Shown here one piece after another: positions 7,977-18,137 of a stretch of DNA of 33,177 nucleotides. A program made the translations under genes and the position numbers. The stretch is from a virus: positions 1 through 33,177 of IMG/VR virus record IMGVR_UViG_3300007541_000091; one strand, 5' to 3'. Numbering within the stretch: position 1 is the stretch's first letter; every line of letters begins with the position of its first letter. The notes below the pieces were generated by a model. It saw only the letters and a list, made by a program, of their open reading frames with translations, did no database searches and was not told the origin of the DNA.

Positions 7977-9401
7977 ATGATTGTATTAGAGGCAAAAGTT
8001 AAATCTTTCTTGGATGATGAAAAAGAAGGCACCATTCGAGTCGTAAGGTTTGAGAACACAGAGAAGGAAGAAACATACGAAGTTTATTATACTAGTCCTT
8101 ACGGATCTATTGGTAAGGACAAAAAGCCAGGCATGTTCGCTGTCCCATCCCCAGGACAGCAAGTTTTAATTATACAACCTGATGAGTCTAGCACTTGGTA
8201 TTTTCTTTCAGTCATTCAATCTGGTCCTCTAAAAGATAAAACAAATATGCCGGAAAGCGTTTATGGAAAACGAAACGCCCCAGGACAATTCATACTAAGA
8301 GATCCTACAGGTAATGAGTTAATGATGTCTCATGAGTATAATAAGAAAGGTTATAACACTAAAGTTAAACTAAAAAGCTCACTAGGCAAAAAACTTGTAT
8401 TAAATGATAGTCCTAAAATTAATCACGTTTCATTAGAGAACGAGAGCGGAGATGGTATTAAAATCAGAGGAAAGTATCAAAGACAACCTCTAATGTGGCC
8501 TCCGCCACCTCCAACAAGATCAATTGATATTTCATGTAAAGGCATGTTGAATATGACCTCGCGGGAAGGCGGAATCAACATGACGCTGAATGATGGAAAA
8601 GACATTAGCATTAGAAACTCGTCTACCGGATACAACGTTATGTCTGCTAAGTGGACTTCAGAGGAAACTTGGGCTAGAACTCCACTAATTATACCCTATG
8701 GTAATGTTAACATTTCCTCAGACTTTAGAGATGTTAATATTACAGCAGGTAAGACTCACTCATTTGTCCATCAAATATTTCCACCGCTCTATCAATCAAG
8801 ATTCCTTCTATACAAGGATGTGTTCAGAGGTAAGATTTTATTGAAAGCTAGGGGAGCAGGACCAAGGTATCTTACTGGTGATAGCGAAGGTGTTATGGGA
8901 CCAGTCATTCAGCTAGCTAGCGACGGGGCAGTTATTATTAAATCTCTAACAGGCAAAATTTATATTAAAGGTGACGTTGTAAATATTAGAGGTGATAGGG
9001 AAGTTAATATTGAATCTCGTGGCAACATACAAATGAATGCTGGCGACTTCCTAATCGCTACAGCGAACACCAACGCGGGAGCAGCAGGAGACGCAGGAGC
9101 TTTTGGGCTCTTACCAGGCAGACCTGTAGCGTCTGCACCAGACGTAGTGAAAAATCTATATGAAAGTGGCCTTCATGCAATAACTGAGATAAACTTACCA
9201 AGAGTGAAGACTCCTTTTGCTACACAGTTCATGATGGGAGGTCCAACAGGAAATGTCATAATTGATGGCCGTATTGTCACTGTGCATGAGCAAGTCCCAA
9301 GAATCATCTATCAGAGTGTCCCGAGAATCCCACTCATAGAGGCTAGAAAAGCAGGAACTCCACCAGTAGTTCTTTCTGATGAAGAGAAACAAATAGTGTA
9401 G
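7977..9401 (+). CDS. 5: Baseplate central spike, gp5-like (OB fold plus beta-helix)
   Basis: Residues 1-105 form an OB fold typical of gp5/gpV/VgrG spikes (MIVLEAKVKSF, GMFAVPSPGQQVLII, then STWYFLSVIQSG). From about residue 160 the sequence alternates short strands as in a beta-helix needle, including KIYIKGDVVNIRGDREVNI and SRGNIQMNAGDF near residues 322-355. A Trp-Pro-rich break (WPPPPPTR) separates the two parts. The protein would sit below the hub and pierce the outer membrane. No lysozyme domain is visible between OB fold and helix, unlike T4 gp5. The C-terminus (PRIIYQSVPRIPLIEAR) is not the Gly-rich PAAR tip. It follows the hub gene by six bases. The ribosome binding site is weak, but the first residues fit the expected first strand, so the start is probably right. 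Confidence 0.8.
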   Translation: MIVLEAKVKSFLDDEKEGTIRVVRFENTEKEETYEVYYTSPYGSIGKDKKPGMFAVPSPGQQVLIIQPDESSTWYFLSVIQSGPLKDKTNMPESVYGKRNAPGQFILRDPTGNELMMSHEYNKKGYNTKVKLKSSLGKKLVLNDSPKINHVSLENESGDGIKIRGKYQRQPLMWPPPPPTRSIDISCKGMLNMTSREGGINMTLNDGKDISIRNSSTGYNVMSAKWTSEETWARTPLIIPYGNVNISSDFRDVNITAGKTHSFVHQIFPPLYQSRFLLYKDVFRGKILLKARGAGPRYLTGDSEGVMGPVIQLASDGAVIIKSLTGKIYIKGDVVNIRGDREVNIESRGNIQMNAGDFLIATANTNAGAAGDAGAFGLLPGRPVASAPDVVKNLYESGLHAITEINLPRVKTPFATQFMMGGPTGNVIIDGRIVTVHEQVPRIIYQSVPRIPLIEARKAGTPPVVLSDEEKQIV

Positions 9402-9430
9402 TAAACTTGATATATAATTAAGGAATAGTT

Positions 9431-12067
9431 ATGGCTTTTGATTTTAATTCATTTGTAACCTCAATTGGTAGTGGCGGAAACCCTCTTACATCAGTAGGGA
9501 CTAGCTTTGGTTTACCCTCATGTTTACTTAATTTAGCTGCCGAGGCTCTTGCTCTACTTCCGTCACCATTACTAGCCTTTATGAATGAATTAGCTGCTGA
9601 AGCCGCAGCTAGAGCACAAGAATTTTTATCTGAATTATTGGATAGATTATTCTATGCAACTGGAATTTTAGCATTTGACAGTGAAAATGGTTTATTCAGA
9701 TTCTTTTCGGACTCATCTATATTTGGTCTTTTTAACGAGATCGGTGCGATAGTAGCATCAATAAACGGTGTCTTAGCTGCTGGAGCTGCGATTTATAATG
9801 CCGCTCAAAATTTGATAGCGCAAGTTGAAGAAATCATAGCTTGCTTGAACGACTTCCTAAACGGCCCAGGAGGCCCCTACGCGCCCGACCTAGAGCCTGC
9901 TTCTGATCAAAGAGCAAGATACGACGCATTAGCGGCCTTAGAGTTCGCTAAGTATGCTGCTCAACTACAACTAGTTAGAGATGCACTTCAGGATATAAAC
10001 AACACTCAAGATAACATTGCAGCAGCAATTGCTATCGTAAATCAAACAGGCGGAGTCACCGTCCCCCCAGATCTATCCGGCCTGGGTTACCGAGTAGCTC
10101 AACCTTTTGATGCAGAAGCGGAAGTTATTCGTCTTATTTTTGGACCTCCTAAGAGCACCGAAGGACAGTATCTATTAACGATAGACGGGTTATATTACGA
10201 CAGTCAGACTGAAGGAGAGATTGAACCAGTCTTAATCTTCTTAAGAGCTAAAGACAGAAAGATTAGAACAGGTGACAGGTGGAGACTGGAGCATATCCCA
10301 AGCTTGGGCGGTAAAGGAGATCACGTATCTTCAGAAACCTTTAATAAGTGGGTCAACAGTATCTTTGATGTTAACAAAGTTGATGACAGCTTGTTCATGA
10401 AAGATCATTATGAGAAAGATCACTTCCTCAAGGTGTTGATCGGAAACAAAGAGAAGAGAGTTTTAGATCTTTCAGGATACATTCAACAGCTACAGGCAGG
10501 TGGACAATCTCAAGCAATAGTTGATAACTTCAAACAAGCCCTACTTAGTGAAGTAGCTTATCATGAAGATAAAATTAGGCGACGCAAAAAACAGATTGAA
10601 ATTGGGGCTAACGTAAGCCGAGTTTTCGGTGTAAGAGAATCGTTCCGACCAGGCCAAGTGCCAATTAATGATTTCTCTTATCTTCAAGAATGCAATATAG
10701 GATTAGCTTTAGATACACAAAGACAACTAGTTCTACGTCAAGACGAGGTATCTGGCGTGGTCTTACCAGTTAAACCTACTTTCAGTGTGGTTACACCAAA
10801 TCAAGGAGTATCAGACGAACTAGATTACCTAGTCGTCCCACAGGTAGGCATAGGAGCAATTATCACTGACTCCTCAGGAGTGTCAGATTCTAGTGCAGTA
10901 GAACTTAGTCTCGATGCTGTCATCTCCACTGATGGACTGTTCTCAGTATACAATTACCTAAATAGTTATATTGAAGCTTATCCATCAAGCACAAAATATA
11001 CAGTATTAAACTGTGCTACCACAGATGATTATAATAATGCACAATTAGTAGGTAGTAATCAACAGTCTGTCTTTGGTTTAGGTCTAGCTTCAGTCTACTT
11101 GGAAGGCATTACAAAGAATAATGGAACAGCGCCGTCGGCAATAGGAAGCTTCGTTAAACTCCCAGACACTCCTGAGTATCAGGATTGGTTATATAATTCT
11201 GAAGGTGCCTCATTCCAAACTTGGCTGCATGTTCCTGATTTATCCTCAAACAATGGTTGGTTTAACAATGACGCATCATCATTGTATAGACTAGTTCTGT
11301 CTTGTGAGAATACTGGCACTCACCCAAATGCAAATAGGACAGAAGACATACTAAGTATAAAACAAGAAAAATTATCTGAGTATACCCGAGGGATTGTAAT
11401 GGGTTTTACTCGGGACGATCGTTGGACTAAAGGGACATCACCCAGTAATAATGAGTCCGATAACAGTGCATCTTCAGCCGGATTCATAATTGCTCCGACT
11501 ATAAGTTATGATAATTCTTCGATAGGGTTTATAACAAGAGATTGCTCAATCGTTGATGGGTATCTAGGAATGTTTGTGCCAGCCTCTGCAACCACGACCT
11601 CAGGAAAGAAGCTGTTTGATATGGCAGACTCATTTTGTGATTTAGCTGTGACCTTTGATTACAAAGAAGATCAAGTTTCTCTATACTTAGACAGTGAACT
11701 TTTAGCTACATCATCAATTGTCGATACATTTGGAGTTCCTAGGTATAGTCCACTGAAATTACCATCGGTTATCTTCCGAAATTCTTTTGAGTATAACGTA
11801 AGCTCTATTGGACCTTCAGCACCTGCTGCCCTGAGGGGTGGACCAAAGCTCTATAAGTTCTTTACTCCTTGGATTATTGGAGGAGGCTACACAGATGGTA
11901 TGGCTCTCACAGGGAACTTCATGGGCGGTGAATATGGTGGAGTTACTAGTGGCCTTCGCGGGTATGTAGGTAGCACTAAGTTCTATGAAAAATCCCTTTC
12001 AGCTAACCAGGTAACTTTTAACTATAGAATACAAAGTAAACTATATAAAAATATCGTAATAGAGTAA
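9431..12067 (+). CDS. Baseplate-associated structural protein with C-terminal LamG/concanavalin-like domain
   Basis: An 878-residue protein. The N-terminal 170 residues are Ala/Leu-rich amphipathic to hydrophobic helices (for example LPSPLLAFMNELAAEAAAR), followed by a Pro/Gly break and mixed alpha/beta regions with basic helices near residue 380. From about residue 594 it has a jelly-roll of the LamG/concanavalin A-like type: FQTWLHVPDLSS, then FCDLAVTFDYKEDQVSLYLD and the closing LRGYVGSTKFYEKSLSANQV. Such domains often bind carbohydrate, so contact with the host surface is possible. Its place between spike and gp25 genes argues for a baseplate role. The start has AAGGA at good spacing, and the 29 bases before it contain TATATAAT, a possible weak promoter. 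I do not know a T4 counterpart. The LamG call is firm, the role inferred. Confidence 0.7.
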   Translation: MAFDFNSFVTSIGSGGNPLTSVGTSFGLPSCLLNLAAEALALLPSPLLAFMNELAAEAAARAQEFLSELLDRLFYATGILAFDSENGLFRFFSDSSIFGLFNEIGAIVASINGVLAAGAAIYNAAQNLIAQVEEIIACLNDFLNGPGGPYAPDLEPASDQRARYDALAALEFAKYAAQLQLVRDALQDINNTQDNIAAAIAIVNQTGGVTVPPDLSGLGYRVAQPFDAEAEVIRLIFGPPKSTEGQYLLTIDGLYYDSQTEGEIEPVLIFLRAKDRKIRTGDRWRLEHIPSLGGKGDHVSSETFNKWVNSIFDVNKVDDSLFMKDHYEKDHFLKVLIGNKEKRVLDLSGYIQQLQAGGQSQAIVDNFKQALLSEVAYHEDKIRRRKKQIEIGANVSRVFGVRESFRPGQVPINDFSYLQECNIGLALDTQRQLVLRQDEVSGVVLPVKPTFSVVTPNQGVSDELDYLVVPQVGIGAIITDSSGVSDSSAVELSLDAVISTDGLFSVYNYLNSYIEAYPSSTKYTVLNCATTDDYNNAQLVGSNQQSVFGLGLASVYLEGITKNNGTAPSAIGSFVKLPDTPEYQDWLYNSEGASFQTWLHVPDLSSNNGWFNNDASSLYRLVLSCENTGTHPNANRTEDILSIKQEKLSEYTRGIVMGFTRDDRWTKGTSPSNNESDNSASSAGFIIAPTISYDNSSIGFITRDCSIVDGYLGMFVPASATTTSGKKLFDMADSFCDLAVTFDYKEDQVSLYLDSELLATSSIVDTFGVPRYSPLKLPSVIFRNSFEYNVSSIGPSAPAALRGGPKLYKFFTPWIIGGGYTDGMALTGNFMGGEYGGVTSGLRGYVGSTKFYEKSLSANQVTFNYRIQSKLYKNIVIE

Positions 12068-12069
12068 CC

Positions 12070-12537
12070 ATGAAAAATTTAGGAGAAGATATTTATATTG
12101 GAGGTAAGTTACAGAGTAATGAAAGAAATAACTCTGTTACAAGAAAAGTCTATAAAAATACATTAGGTTTTGCTTACCCACTCAAGGCAACTTCTACTAA
12201 AGGTTACTTTAGCAATGTATCGAACCAGGAGGCTGTAAAAGCCTGCCTTTATCAATTACTTAGAACATCCCCAGGTGAGAGGTTAATGCTGCCTCTTTTT
12301 GGTTGTTCTTTAAATACTTTACTTTTCTCACCTCTTGATGCAGATTTAGTAGAAGAGATTAGAGATAGAATTGTTACATCTATTTCTTTATATCTTCCTA
12401 AAGTAAAAATTTTAAAATTAATAGTAAATCCTAATAATGTTTATAGTAGCGAGGGATTACCAACATTAAAAGTGTCTCTCTGGTGTTCTATAAGATCAGA
12501 AGTCGATTCTATTTTTGAAGTGAGTGTGCAGGTATGA
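12070..12537 (+). CDS. 25: Baseplate wedge protein gp25 (GPW/gp25 family)
   Basis: A 155-residue protein with the family signature at residues about 50-95: EAVKACLYQLLRTSPGERL followed by MLPLFGCSLNTLLF and a helix-strand stretch containing DRIVTSISLYLPKVKI. T4 gp25 (132 residues) forms, with gp6 and gp53, the inner wedge ring that starts sheath assembly, and this family is restricted to contractile injection machines. The ERLMLPLFG motif corresponds to the conserved EW/ER-R-P-xxG loop. The N-terminal 35 residues form a polar tail. The gene overlaps the gp6-like gene by four bases (ATGA), the usual 25-6 neighbourhood. The upstream ribosome binding site is weak. Confidence 0.92.
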   Translation: MKNLGEDIYIGGKLQSNERNNSVTRKVYKNTLGFAYPLKATSTKGYFSNVSNQEAVKACLYQLLRTSPGERLMLPLFGCSLNTLLFSPLDADLVEEIRDRIVTSISLYLPKVKILKLIVNPNNVYSSEGLPTLKVSLWCSIRSEVDSIFEVSVQV

Positions 12538-14147
12538 GTTTTAGCGGAACCGTAGATTCAGATTTCTTAAAGCTTGCCAGAATCCCAGAGGAGCGAAAGA
12601 AAACCTTAATTGATTTCGCAGCCAATGATTTTGATTCATTGAAGATTGCTTTGTATGATTATATCAAAGCTGTTTATTCACTAGACTACAACAACTTTCT
12701 TGAGTCCGACTTAGGAGGAATGTTAATAGATTTGATGTCTTATGTCGGATCTGTAACTAGTATGAAAGCAGACTTCTTAGCTAATGAAAACTACTTAAGA
12801 ACAGCTAAGAATCGAAATAATGTCAAAAAGTTATTAGAGTTAGTCGGAGTTAGGATGAAGGGACCTATCAGTGCAGCAGCAAACGCCAGAATAACTTTTG
12901 CCTCAAGCCCTTTCGATGATGTCGATCAAGATCTAATTATTGATGCAACAGATAGAACAATTGTAATCAACTCCGCCCAGGACGGAGAACCTCTAAACTT
13001 CACTCTATACAAAGTTGAAAATGGGCTGGTTAATCCCGCTAACCAAGATGGAAATATCTTGTTAAAGGAAGTTGAAGCTTCCAACTTCGCTGAAGGAGAC
13101 GCTCCAGGGTCCGGTAGCGTCTTCGATAATTTAGTTTTACTAGAAGGGGCTTTCGTCAAGAAGACAGGAACTTTCGGAAATAGCACTGGGACCAAAACGG
13201 TTACTTTAGATATTGGACCTATCGTCGAAGGGTCTGTTGAGGTCTTTGTTGAAGGTGATGCTGCTACTAGCGGAGTTTATACTAGAACAGACAATATCTA
13301 TTTTGCTTCAGGTGCTTCTGATAAAGTTTTTCAAGTAGTAACAGATGATGATTTCAGAGGCACAGTAGTTTTCGGGGACAGCATTATCGGTATCTCCCCA
13401 AAACCCTCAGATAGTTATGTAGTAACCTACAGAGTCGGAGGTGGTTCTAGAGGCAACATAGCAAGTGAGGTTATCAACGCACCCATAACAGCTACCAGAG
13501 GCGTCACGGAGGCTCAGGGCACTCTAGAGAACACTTCAATAGGAACGGGTGGCGCAGAAGCAGAAACTGTAGAGAACGCAAAGAGATATGCAGGCTTAAC
13601 TTTCAGAAGACAAGACCGCTTAGTAACTCTTCTAGATTACGTCAGCTTCGCCAACAGCTTTATCTCTCAGTATGGATCTACAGGAAGAGCTACAGCAGCA
13701 ACGAGGAGAGCCTTCTGCTCTGCTAACATCATTGATATCTATGTTCTAGAGAAGGCCAGTGATACACAATTACGGAAGGCTACACCCACGTTCAAAAAGC
13801 AACTTATTGATGCTATGTCTCCAAAAAAGATGCTAACGGATGAGGTCGTAGTTGTAGATGGTTTAATTAGAACGTTAGATTTAGTTGTAACTATCAGAGT
13901 AGATAGAGAAGTTAAAGAGCAGGAAGAAGTAATTAAAGCACAAGTAAGAGATACAATTCTTACTTATATGAATATAGGAAATAGAAATTTTGGACAAGAG
14001 TTTAACCCCCAAGACCTTGCTAGAGAGATATTCCAAAATCCTTATGTAGTCTTTGCTACCATCGACAACTTCCCTCAAGTCGTTAAAGCAGATTTTAACG
14101 AGATTATTCAACTGAATAACCTGGCTATTAATGTTGTAAGAGTATAA
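12534..14147 (+). CDS. 6: Baseplate wedge protein gp6-like (baseplate J family)
   Basis: A 537-residue protein resembling T4 gp6 (660 residues). The N-terminal conserved block lies near residues 28-110, with DFDSLKIALYDYIKAVYS, a YNNFLESDLGGMLIDLMSYV segment and NENYLRTAKNRNNVKKLLEL. The central part is beta-rich (about 115-330), and the C-terminal part (from about 345) has the baseplate J features GGAEAETVENAKRYAG, a VTLLDYVSFA helix and the DREVKEQEEVI helix-strand repeat. In T4, gp6 dimers make the inner ring and the iris of the baseplate that widens at contraction. It lies directly between gp25 and the gp7-like gene as in other contractile phages. The start overlaps the previous stop; the gp7-like gene starts on the last base of this stop codon. 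Confidence 0.9.
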   Translation: MSFSGTVDSDFLKLARIPEERKKTLIDFAANDFDSLKIALYDYIKAVYSLDYNNFLESDLGGMLIDLMSYVGSVTSMKADFLANENYLRTAKNRNNVKKLLELVGVRMKGPISAAANARITFASSPFDDVDQDLIIDATDRTIVINSAQDGEPLNFTLYKVENGLVNPANQDGNILLKEVEASNFAEGDAPGSGSVFDNLVLLEGAFVKKTGTFGNSTGTKTVTLDIGPIVEGSVEVFVEGDAATSGVYTRTDNIYFASGASDKVFQVVTDDDFRGTVVFGDSIIGISPKPSDSYVVTYRVGGGSRGNIASEVINAPITATRGVTEAQGTLENTSIGTGGAEAETVENAKRYAGLTFRRQDRLVTLLDYVSFANSFISQYGSTGRATAATRRAFCSANIIDIYVLEKASDTQLRKATPTFKKQLIDAMSPKKMLTDEVVVVDGLIRTLDLVVTIRVDREVKEQEEVIKAQVRDTILTYMNIGNRNFGQEFNPQDLAREIFQNPYVVFATIDNFPQVVKADFNEIIQLNNLAINVVRV

Positions 14148-17100
14148 TGAGTTACAACTTATACAGAACAACAAATAAAAGATTGAGTAAGAGAAACTTT
14201 TCCGAAGTTCTTGAATCACTCATACCTAGCTTATACTTAGCAGATGATATAGCTGAGTTTGGGAAGGCTGACGATTTATTAGATACAATAATAAATTCCC
14301 ACATAACTATTGCCTCTAATATCTCACAAATTTTAGATGTTTCAAATGGTTCTGTATTTTCTGGTATAGATGATGGTGTTGAAGGAATTTTTCCATTTTT
14401 TCTAAAACAAAATACATATAACGAGATAAAGCCATACAATTTTTTCAGAAACTTACTGATTGAAGACGAGAAAAACTTTAGTGATTTTGCTACTTCGAGT
14501 GCATTTGTTAATTACTTAGTTTCAGGATTTATCCCAAAAATTGAAACTAACTCTCCGACCCTGACTACTCACGATAACCTAATAGAAAACTTAGGTTGGT
14601 TTTATTTCTTAGCTAGTGGTAACTCAGAGAGTGTCCAACCTTCCTCTTTATTACCAAACTACCTTGTTAAGTTATACAGAGGAGAGAGTATAGGTCTCAA
14701 TGATGGTATCAACTGTCTGACAGAGTATCTGTGGTATAATCAGACTACATTCTCCGCTTACATACCAACTCAGTTCCTTTCAGGAACAGCAACTTATACA
14801 AGTGGAACTCAGCAACTCCAAAAACTCAAGACTTTAAACAATATCATTTATTCAAATGAGTATTTCGACCGATCAGATTTTAAAGTCTATGAAGCTTTTG
14901 ATCAATTCGTCCAGCTAGGAAATTTCTCACCAGAATTCTTGTCTAATGGTCCATTCTGGAGACTTATTAAGTCGTTCTCCTTTGCGTTTGCTGATATGCA
15001 AAATGAGACAGACAAGCTTCAGACTTTGTATGACCTACAGGACTGCCCTGACGAGCTTTTACAGGAGATAGCTTACCTAATCGGTTGGAAGTTATTGGGC
15101 TCTGATCCAAATAAATGGAGACTTCAATTATTTAATGCCGTAGATCTATACAAGAGAGCTGGAACTAAACAAAGCATCCAAGCCGCAGTAAACTTAGTAT
15201 TTACTGAAGGTGTCGTAGATATAGCTTCTGATATTATTGAGCTATGGGAATCTTATTTGCCATTCTTGGCTATGTATGCTCTAGCTACAGAATCATATCT
15301 ATTTAAGAGTTATGATACTTGGACTCGACCAATATCTAATCAACTAAAAGTAGACAAGTATGATATCTATAACTTCGAAAATAATATTCGATTAGCTGTA
15401 GATAGAATCTTACTTACTTTATATGAGAAGCATCCTGATAGCTTCAAGATCGGAGGTAGACCATTTAAGAAGGCTCCATTCTTTAGATTTAATTATCGAG
15501 GGAGAGAGTATCCAATCCCTCCGTTTGAAGAAATTCCTTACTACTTAAGCTGCGAGATAACTCAAGAATTAGTAACTGACTTGGTTGATGAATTAGTTTG
15601 TTTCGGTGTGCGCCCCGCATTTGCTGATCAGGTCGGTGAGTATATTTTAGATAATACTCTTAGAGCCACCGATGAAATAAGAGAAGAAAACTCTTGGTTG
15701 ATGTTTGCTTCTGGTATGTCCCTGCCACCAAACTTCGATTCTCTTCTGAGCGTAATCGGCGATGAGTCTGAACGATACCTAAGTCTTTGGAACGGCAAGT
15801 CTTCTCACTATTATCTTGCATTTAGAGCTAGCGATTTTGATTTCACAAAAGTAACTTACGAGGCTAACTCAAAACAAGTTATCCTTATCGCAGCAGAAGC
15901 TGCTAAACAGTTCGCGCCCGCACACGCGATAGCAAACTTTAAAGTAGTAGCAGAAGATAGCGAAGATTATTATGCAAACGGCACCATGTTTATGCGTGCC
16001 TTTATTGATGACTACGAATCTTTAGATGCAGCATCATCCTCTCTAACTATTGCTAATACTGAGTTAAGCGGCGTGGATTTTCTAGGAGGCGATGGCGAAG
16101 TATTCAGTGGTCTTGGTCGAAACGTATACGATACTCTTTTAGATTCTTGCTACACAGATAGCTCTAGTGTAACAACACTTAGGAACTCTTTTAGGCGAAG
16201 AAACTACAGGTCTACATTAAATATCGCAGGGTATTACGACAGGACTGGCTTCAACCCACCAATTTTCCTAGACAGTGCGATAAGAGGGCTGCAAGTATCA
16301 GCAGACGATAACCTGATCTCTTTAGGCTTCATCCCATCATCCTTGAGTTATGTTTCAGCATTTACCGACGCAGAATGCAGTGGGATGTTATCTAGCATAA
16401 ACCCAATCTTAGATAGATGTAATACTAAAGACAATTCCAGTTACTTCGGTTACTTCACGTCGGGCACTCTAAAGACTAGGGGCTATAATTCTATTGATGA
16501 TGATGTCAGTGGATCAACTATGTATTTGGATCGAGGAGATCTTGATCCATTTATGTATGTAATTTATAAAATTGAAGAAGAAAAAATTAAGAGAGTTGCT
16601 CAGAAAATTGTAGAAGACAACTATGAAATATACGTAAGCAGTCTGAACTGGAAGAATGTTTCTGGGTCGATAGCAAACAGTCTGTTGTCTTGCGAGCCTC
16701 TCCTAAGCTCTCTAGACGAATACAGAAACTATACGTTCGGACAAAAAATTCATAGATTATTCAATATCTATACTTCTGGATTTAATAACCATGGCTTGCT
16801 TGGCTACGATCAGAATGATCTGAATAAAGCTAATATCCTCGTCCACTGTTTTGGTAGCATTCTAGATAACAGTGACCTTTCTGAAAGAGGAAGTTATGAT
16901 TTGTTTGCAAGTAGCCTAGACTCTGCTACTCGTCTCACACTCAATTCAATCTACTTCTCTGGTGCCGCTTCAGCAGTATCGGCTTACGGGACCTTCACAT
17001 TTACAGAGTCGTCCTCTCTGGTAGCGTCTTGTATACAGGACGTAGAGACAACTGTAGAGTTAGTAAACTCAGCCATAATGAACAACGTGGAGTTGGTTCA

Positions 17101-18124
17101 CACGTCAGGCGTAAGTAATCAGAATGAATTTACTCTTTATGATATTCAAACTGCAAAGAAGTCTTATGCTTTTAACAATCCTCTAATCAAACTAAAATCT
17201 ATAAATGGATTGCCTAGAATTAGATTTACTATAAAAGGATCTGATCTTTCAGAAACTTACGGCCAACACAGAGATAACTCATTCCTCCATCCTGAGCACA
17301 ATTACAAACTTAGTATTAAAGGCTTGGCTGCCCTTGATGATGGATCTTTACTCACAAACTCTAAACTAGGTGTTTGGATTCACACCAAAGCCGAGGTAGA
17401 CGATACCAAGGCTACTAATTATGAATTCTCTTGGCACTTCAACAAGAATAAACAATGGGAACTAGTTCCTGTAAGTAAACTAACAAAAACTAAGATTCTT
17501 CAAGATCTAACTCACTTTATAGCATTTGATGATCCTGATATTGGTGAGGCTTCTTCACTAGCTAGACCATGCCGAGCACAACTCAGTGGAACAGTAGACA
17601 GATCACTCACAGAGTTTAATGAGTCTTACTTCTCAACTAAGGAAATTGTATTCAATACATTAAACAAATGTATGAATATAATTCAACCTGAGGCTTACTA
17701 CAGAAATCATGGACAGGTTCATAGATTCGACCAGACTTACTATGTTGAAATTTTCATGATTCCAACCATTGACAATACAGATAAATTTATTCTTCTCGAC
17801 GAGATCAGCTTAAGGAACGAGACATTGTGGGATTACACTAGAATAGAGCTGGACCCGGATCTCATTCACACAATGACCCACCCGCTGTGCAGCAATAAAA
17901 AATTAGATCTATCCCCAGACGACATAAGAACTATAATAAGATACTACAATAGTTTAGCTGGTAAGGGTGTGTCTAAGGGTCCTCTTGGAAGGGACTCGGC
18001 TAAGAGTTCTTATATCAATATGCCTAACGGCGGCGGCAGATTAAACTATAGATTCAGCCCAGAATGGTATAATAATACTAAAGCAGGGACTAACTCCCAA
18101 TATACTCAGATAGATTTCACATAA
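14147..18124 (+). CDS. Baseplate wedge protein gp7-like (with P2 gpI-type domain)
   Basis: The largest gene of the window, 1325 residues against 1032 in T4 gp7. Residues about 287-350 match the tail protein I pattern: TLYDLQDCPDELLQEIAYLI, then a Trp-rich turn and LYKRAGTKQSIQAAVNLVF, where a GT-x-x-S-I helix is diagnostic. In contractile phages this protein follows the gp6/J protein and joins the inner wedge ring to peripheral proteins and fibers. The rest alternates helical blocks (380-500) with long Ser/Asn-rich beta regions (550-1050), and the last 150 residues contain FDQTYYVEIFMIP. The extra length probably comes from inserted peripheral domains. Gene order (25-6-7) is the strongest support. 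The start codon shares a base with the preceding stop; AAGAG is the only ribosome binding site. Confidence 0.78.
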   Translation: MSYNLYRTTNKRLSKRNFSEVLESLIPSLYLADDIAEFGKADDLLDTIINSHITIASNISQILDVSNGSVFSGIDDGVEGIFPFFLKQNTYNEIKPYNFFRNLLIEDEKNFSDFATSSAFVNYLVSGFIPKIETNSPTLTTHDNLIENLGWFYFLASGNSESVQPSSLLPNYLVKLYRGESIGLNDGINCLTEYLWYNQTTFSAYIPTQFLSGTATYTSGTQQLQKLKTLNNIIYSNEYFDRSDFKVYEAFDQFVQLGNFSPEFLSNGPFWRLIKSFSFAFADMQNETDKLQTLYDLQDCPDELLQEIAYLIGWKLLGSDPNKWRLQLFNAVDLYKRAGTKQSIQAAVNLVFTEGVVDIASDIIELWESYLPFLAMYALATESYLFKSYDTWTRPISNQLKVDKYDIYNFENNIRLAVDRILLTLYEKHPDSFKIGGRPFKKAPFFRFNYRGREYPIPPFEEIPYYLSCEITQELVTDLVDELVCFGVRPAFADQVGEYILDNTLRATDEIREENSWLMFASGMSLPPNFDSLLSVIGDESERYLSLWNGKSSHYYLAFRASDFDFTKVTYEANSKQVILIAAEAAKQFAPAHAIANFKVVAEDSEDYYANGTMFMRAFIDDYESLDAASSSLTIANTELSGVDFLGGDGEVFSGLGRNVYDTLLDSCYTDSSSVTTLRNSFRRRNYRSTLNIAGYYDRTGFNPPIFLDSAIRGLQVSADDNLISLGFIPSSLSYVSAFTDAECSGMLSSINPILDRCNTKDNSSYFGYFTSGTLKTRGYNSIDDDVSGSTMYLDRGDLDPFMYVIYKIEEEKIKRVAQKIVEDNYEIYVSSLNWKNVSGSIANSLLSCEPLLSSLDEYRNYTFGQKIHRLFNIYTSGFNNHGLLGYDQNDLNKANILVHCFGSILDNSDLSERGSYDLFASSLDSATRLTLNSIYFSGAASAVSAYGTFTFTESSSLVASCIQDVETTVELVNSAIMNNVELVHTSGVSNQNEFTLYDIQTAKKSYAFNNPLIKLKSINGLPRIRFTIKGSDLSETYGQHRDNSFLHPEHNYKLSIKGLAALDDGSLLTNSKLGVWIHTKAEVDDTKATNYEFSWHFNKNKQWELVPVSKLTKTKILQDLTHFIAFDDPDIGEASSLARPCRAQLSGTVDRSLTEFNESYFSTKEIVFNTLNKCMNIIQPEAYYRNHGQVHRFDQTYYVEIFMIPTIDNTDKFILLDEISLRNETLWDYTRIELDPDLIHTMTHPLCSNKKLDLSPDDIRTIIRYYNSLAGKGVSKGPLGRDSAKSSYINMPNGGGRLNYRFSPEWYNNTKAGTNSQYTQIDFT

Positions 18125-18137
18125 ACTAGGTATTCAT

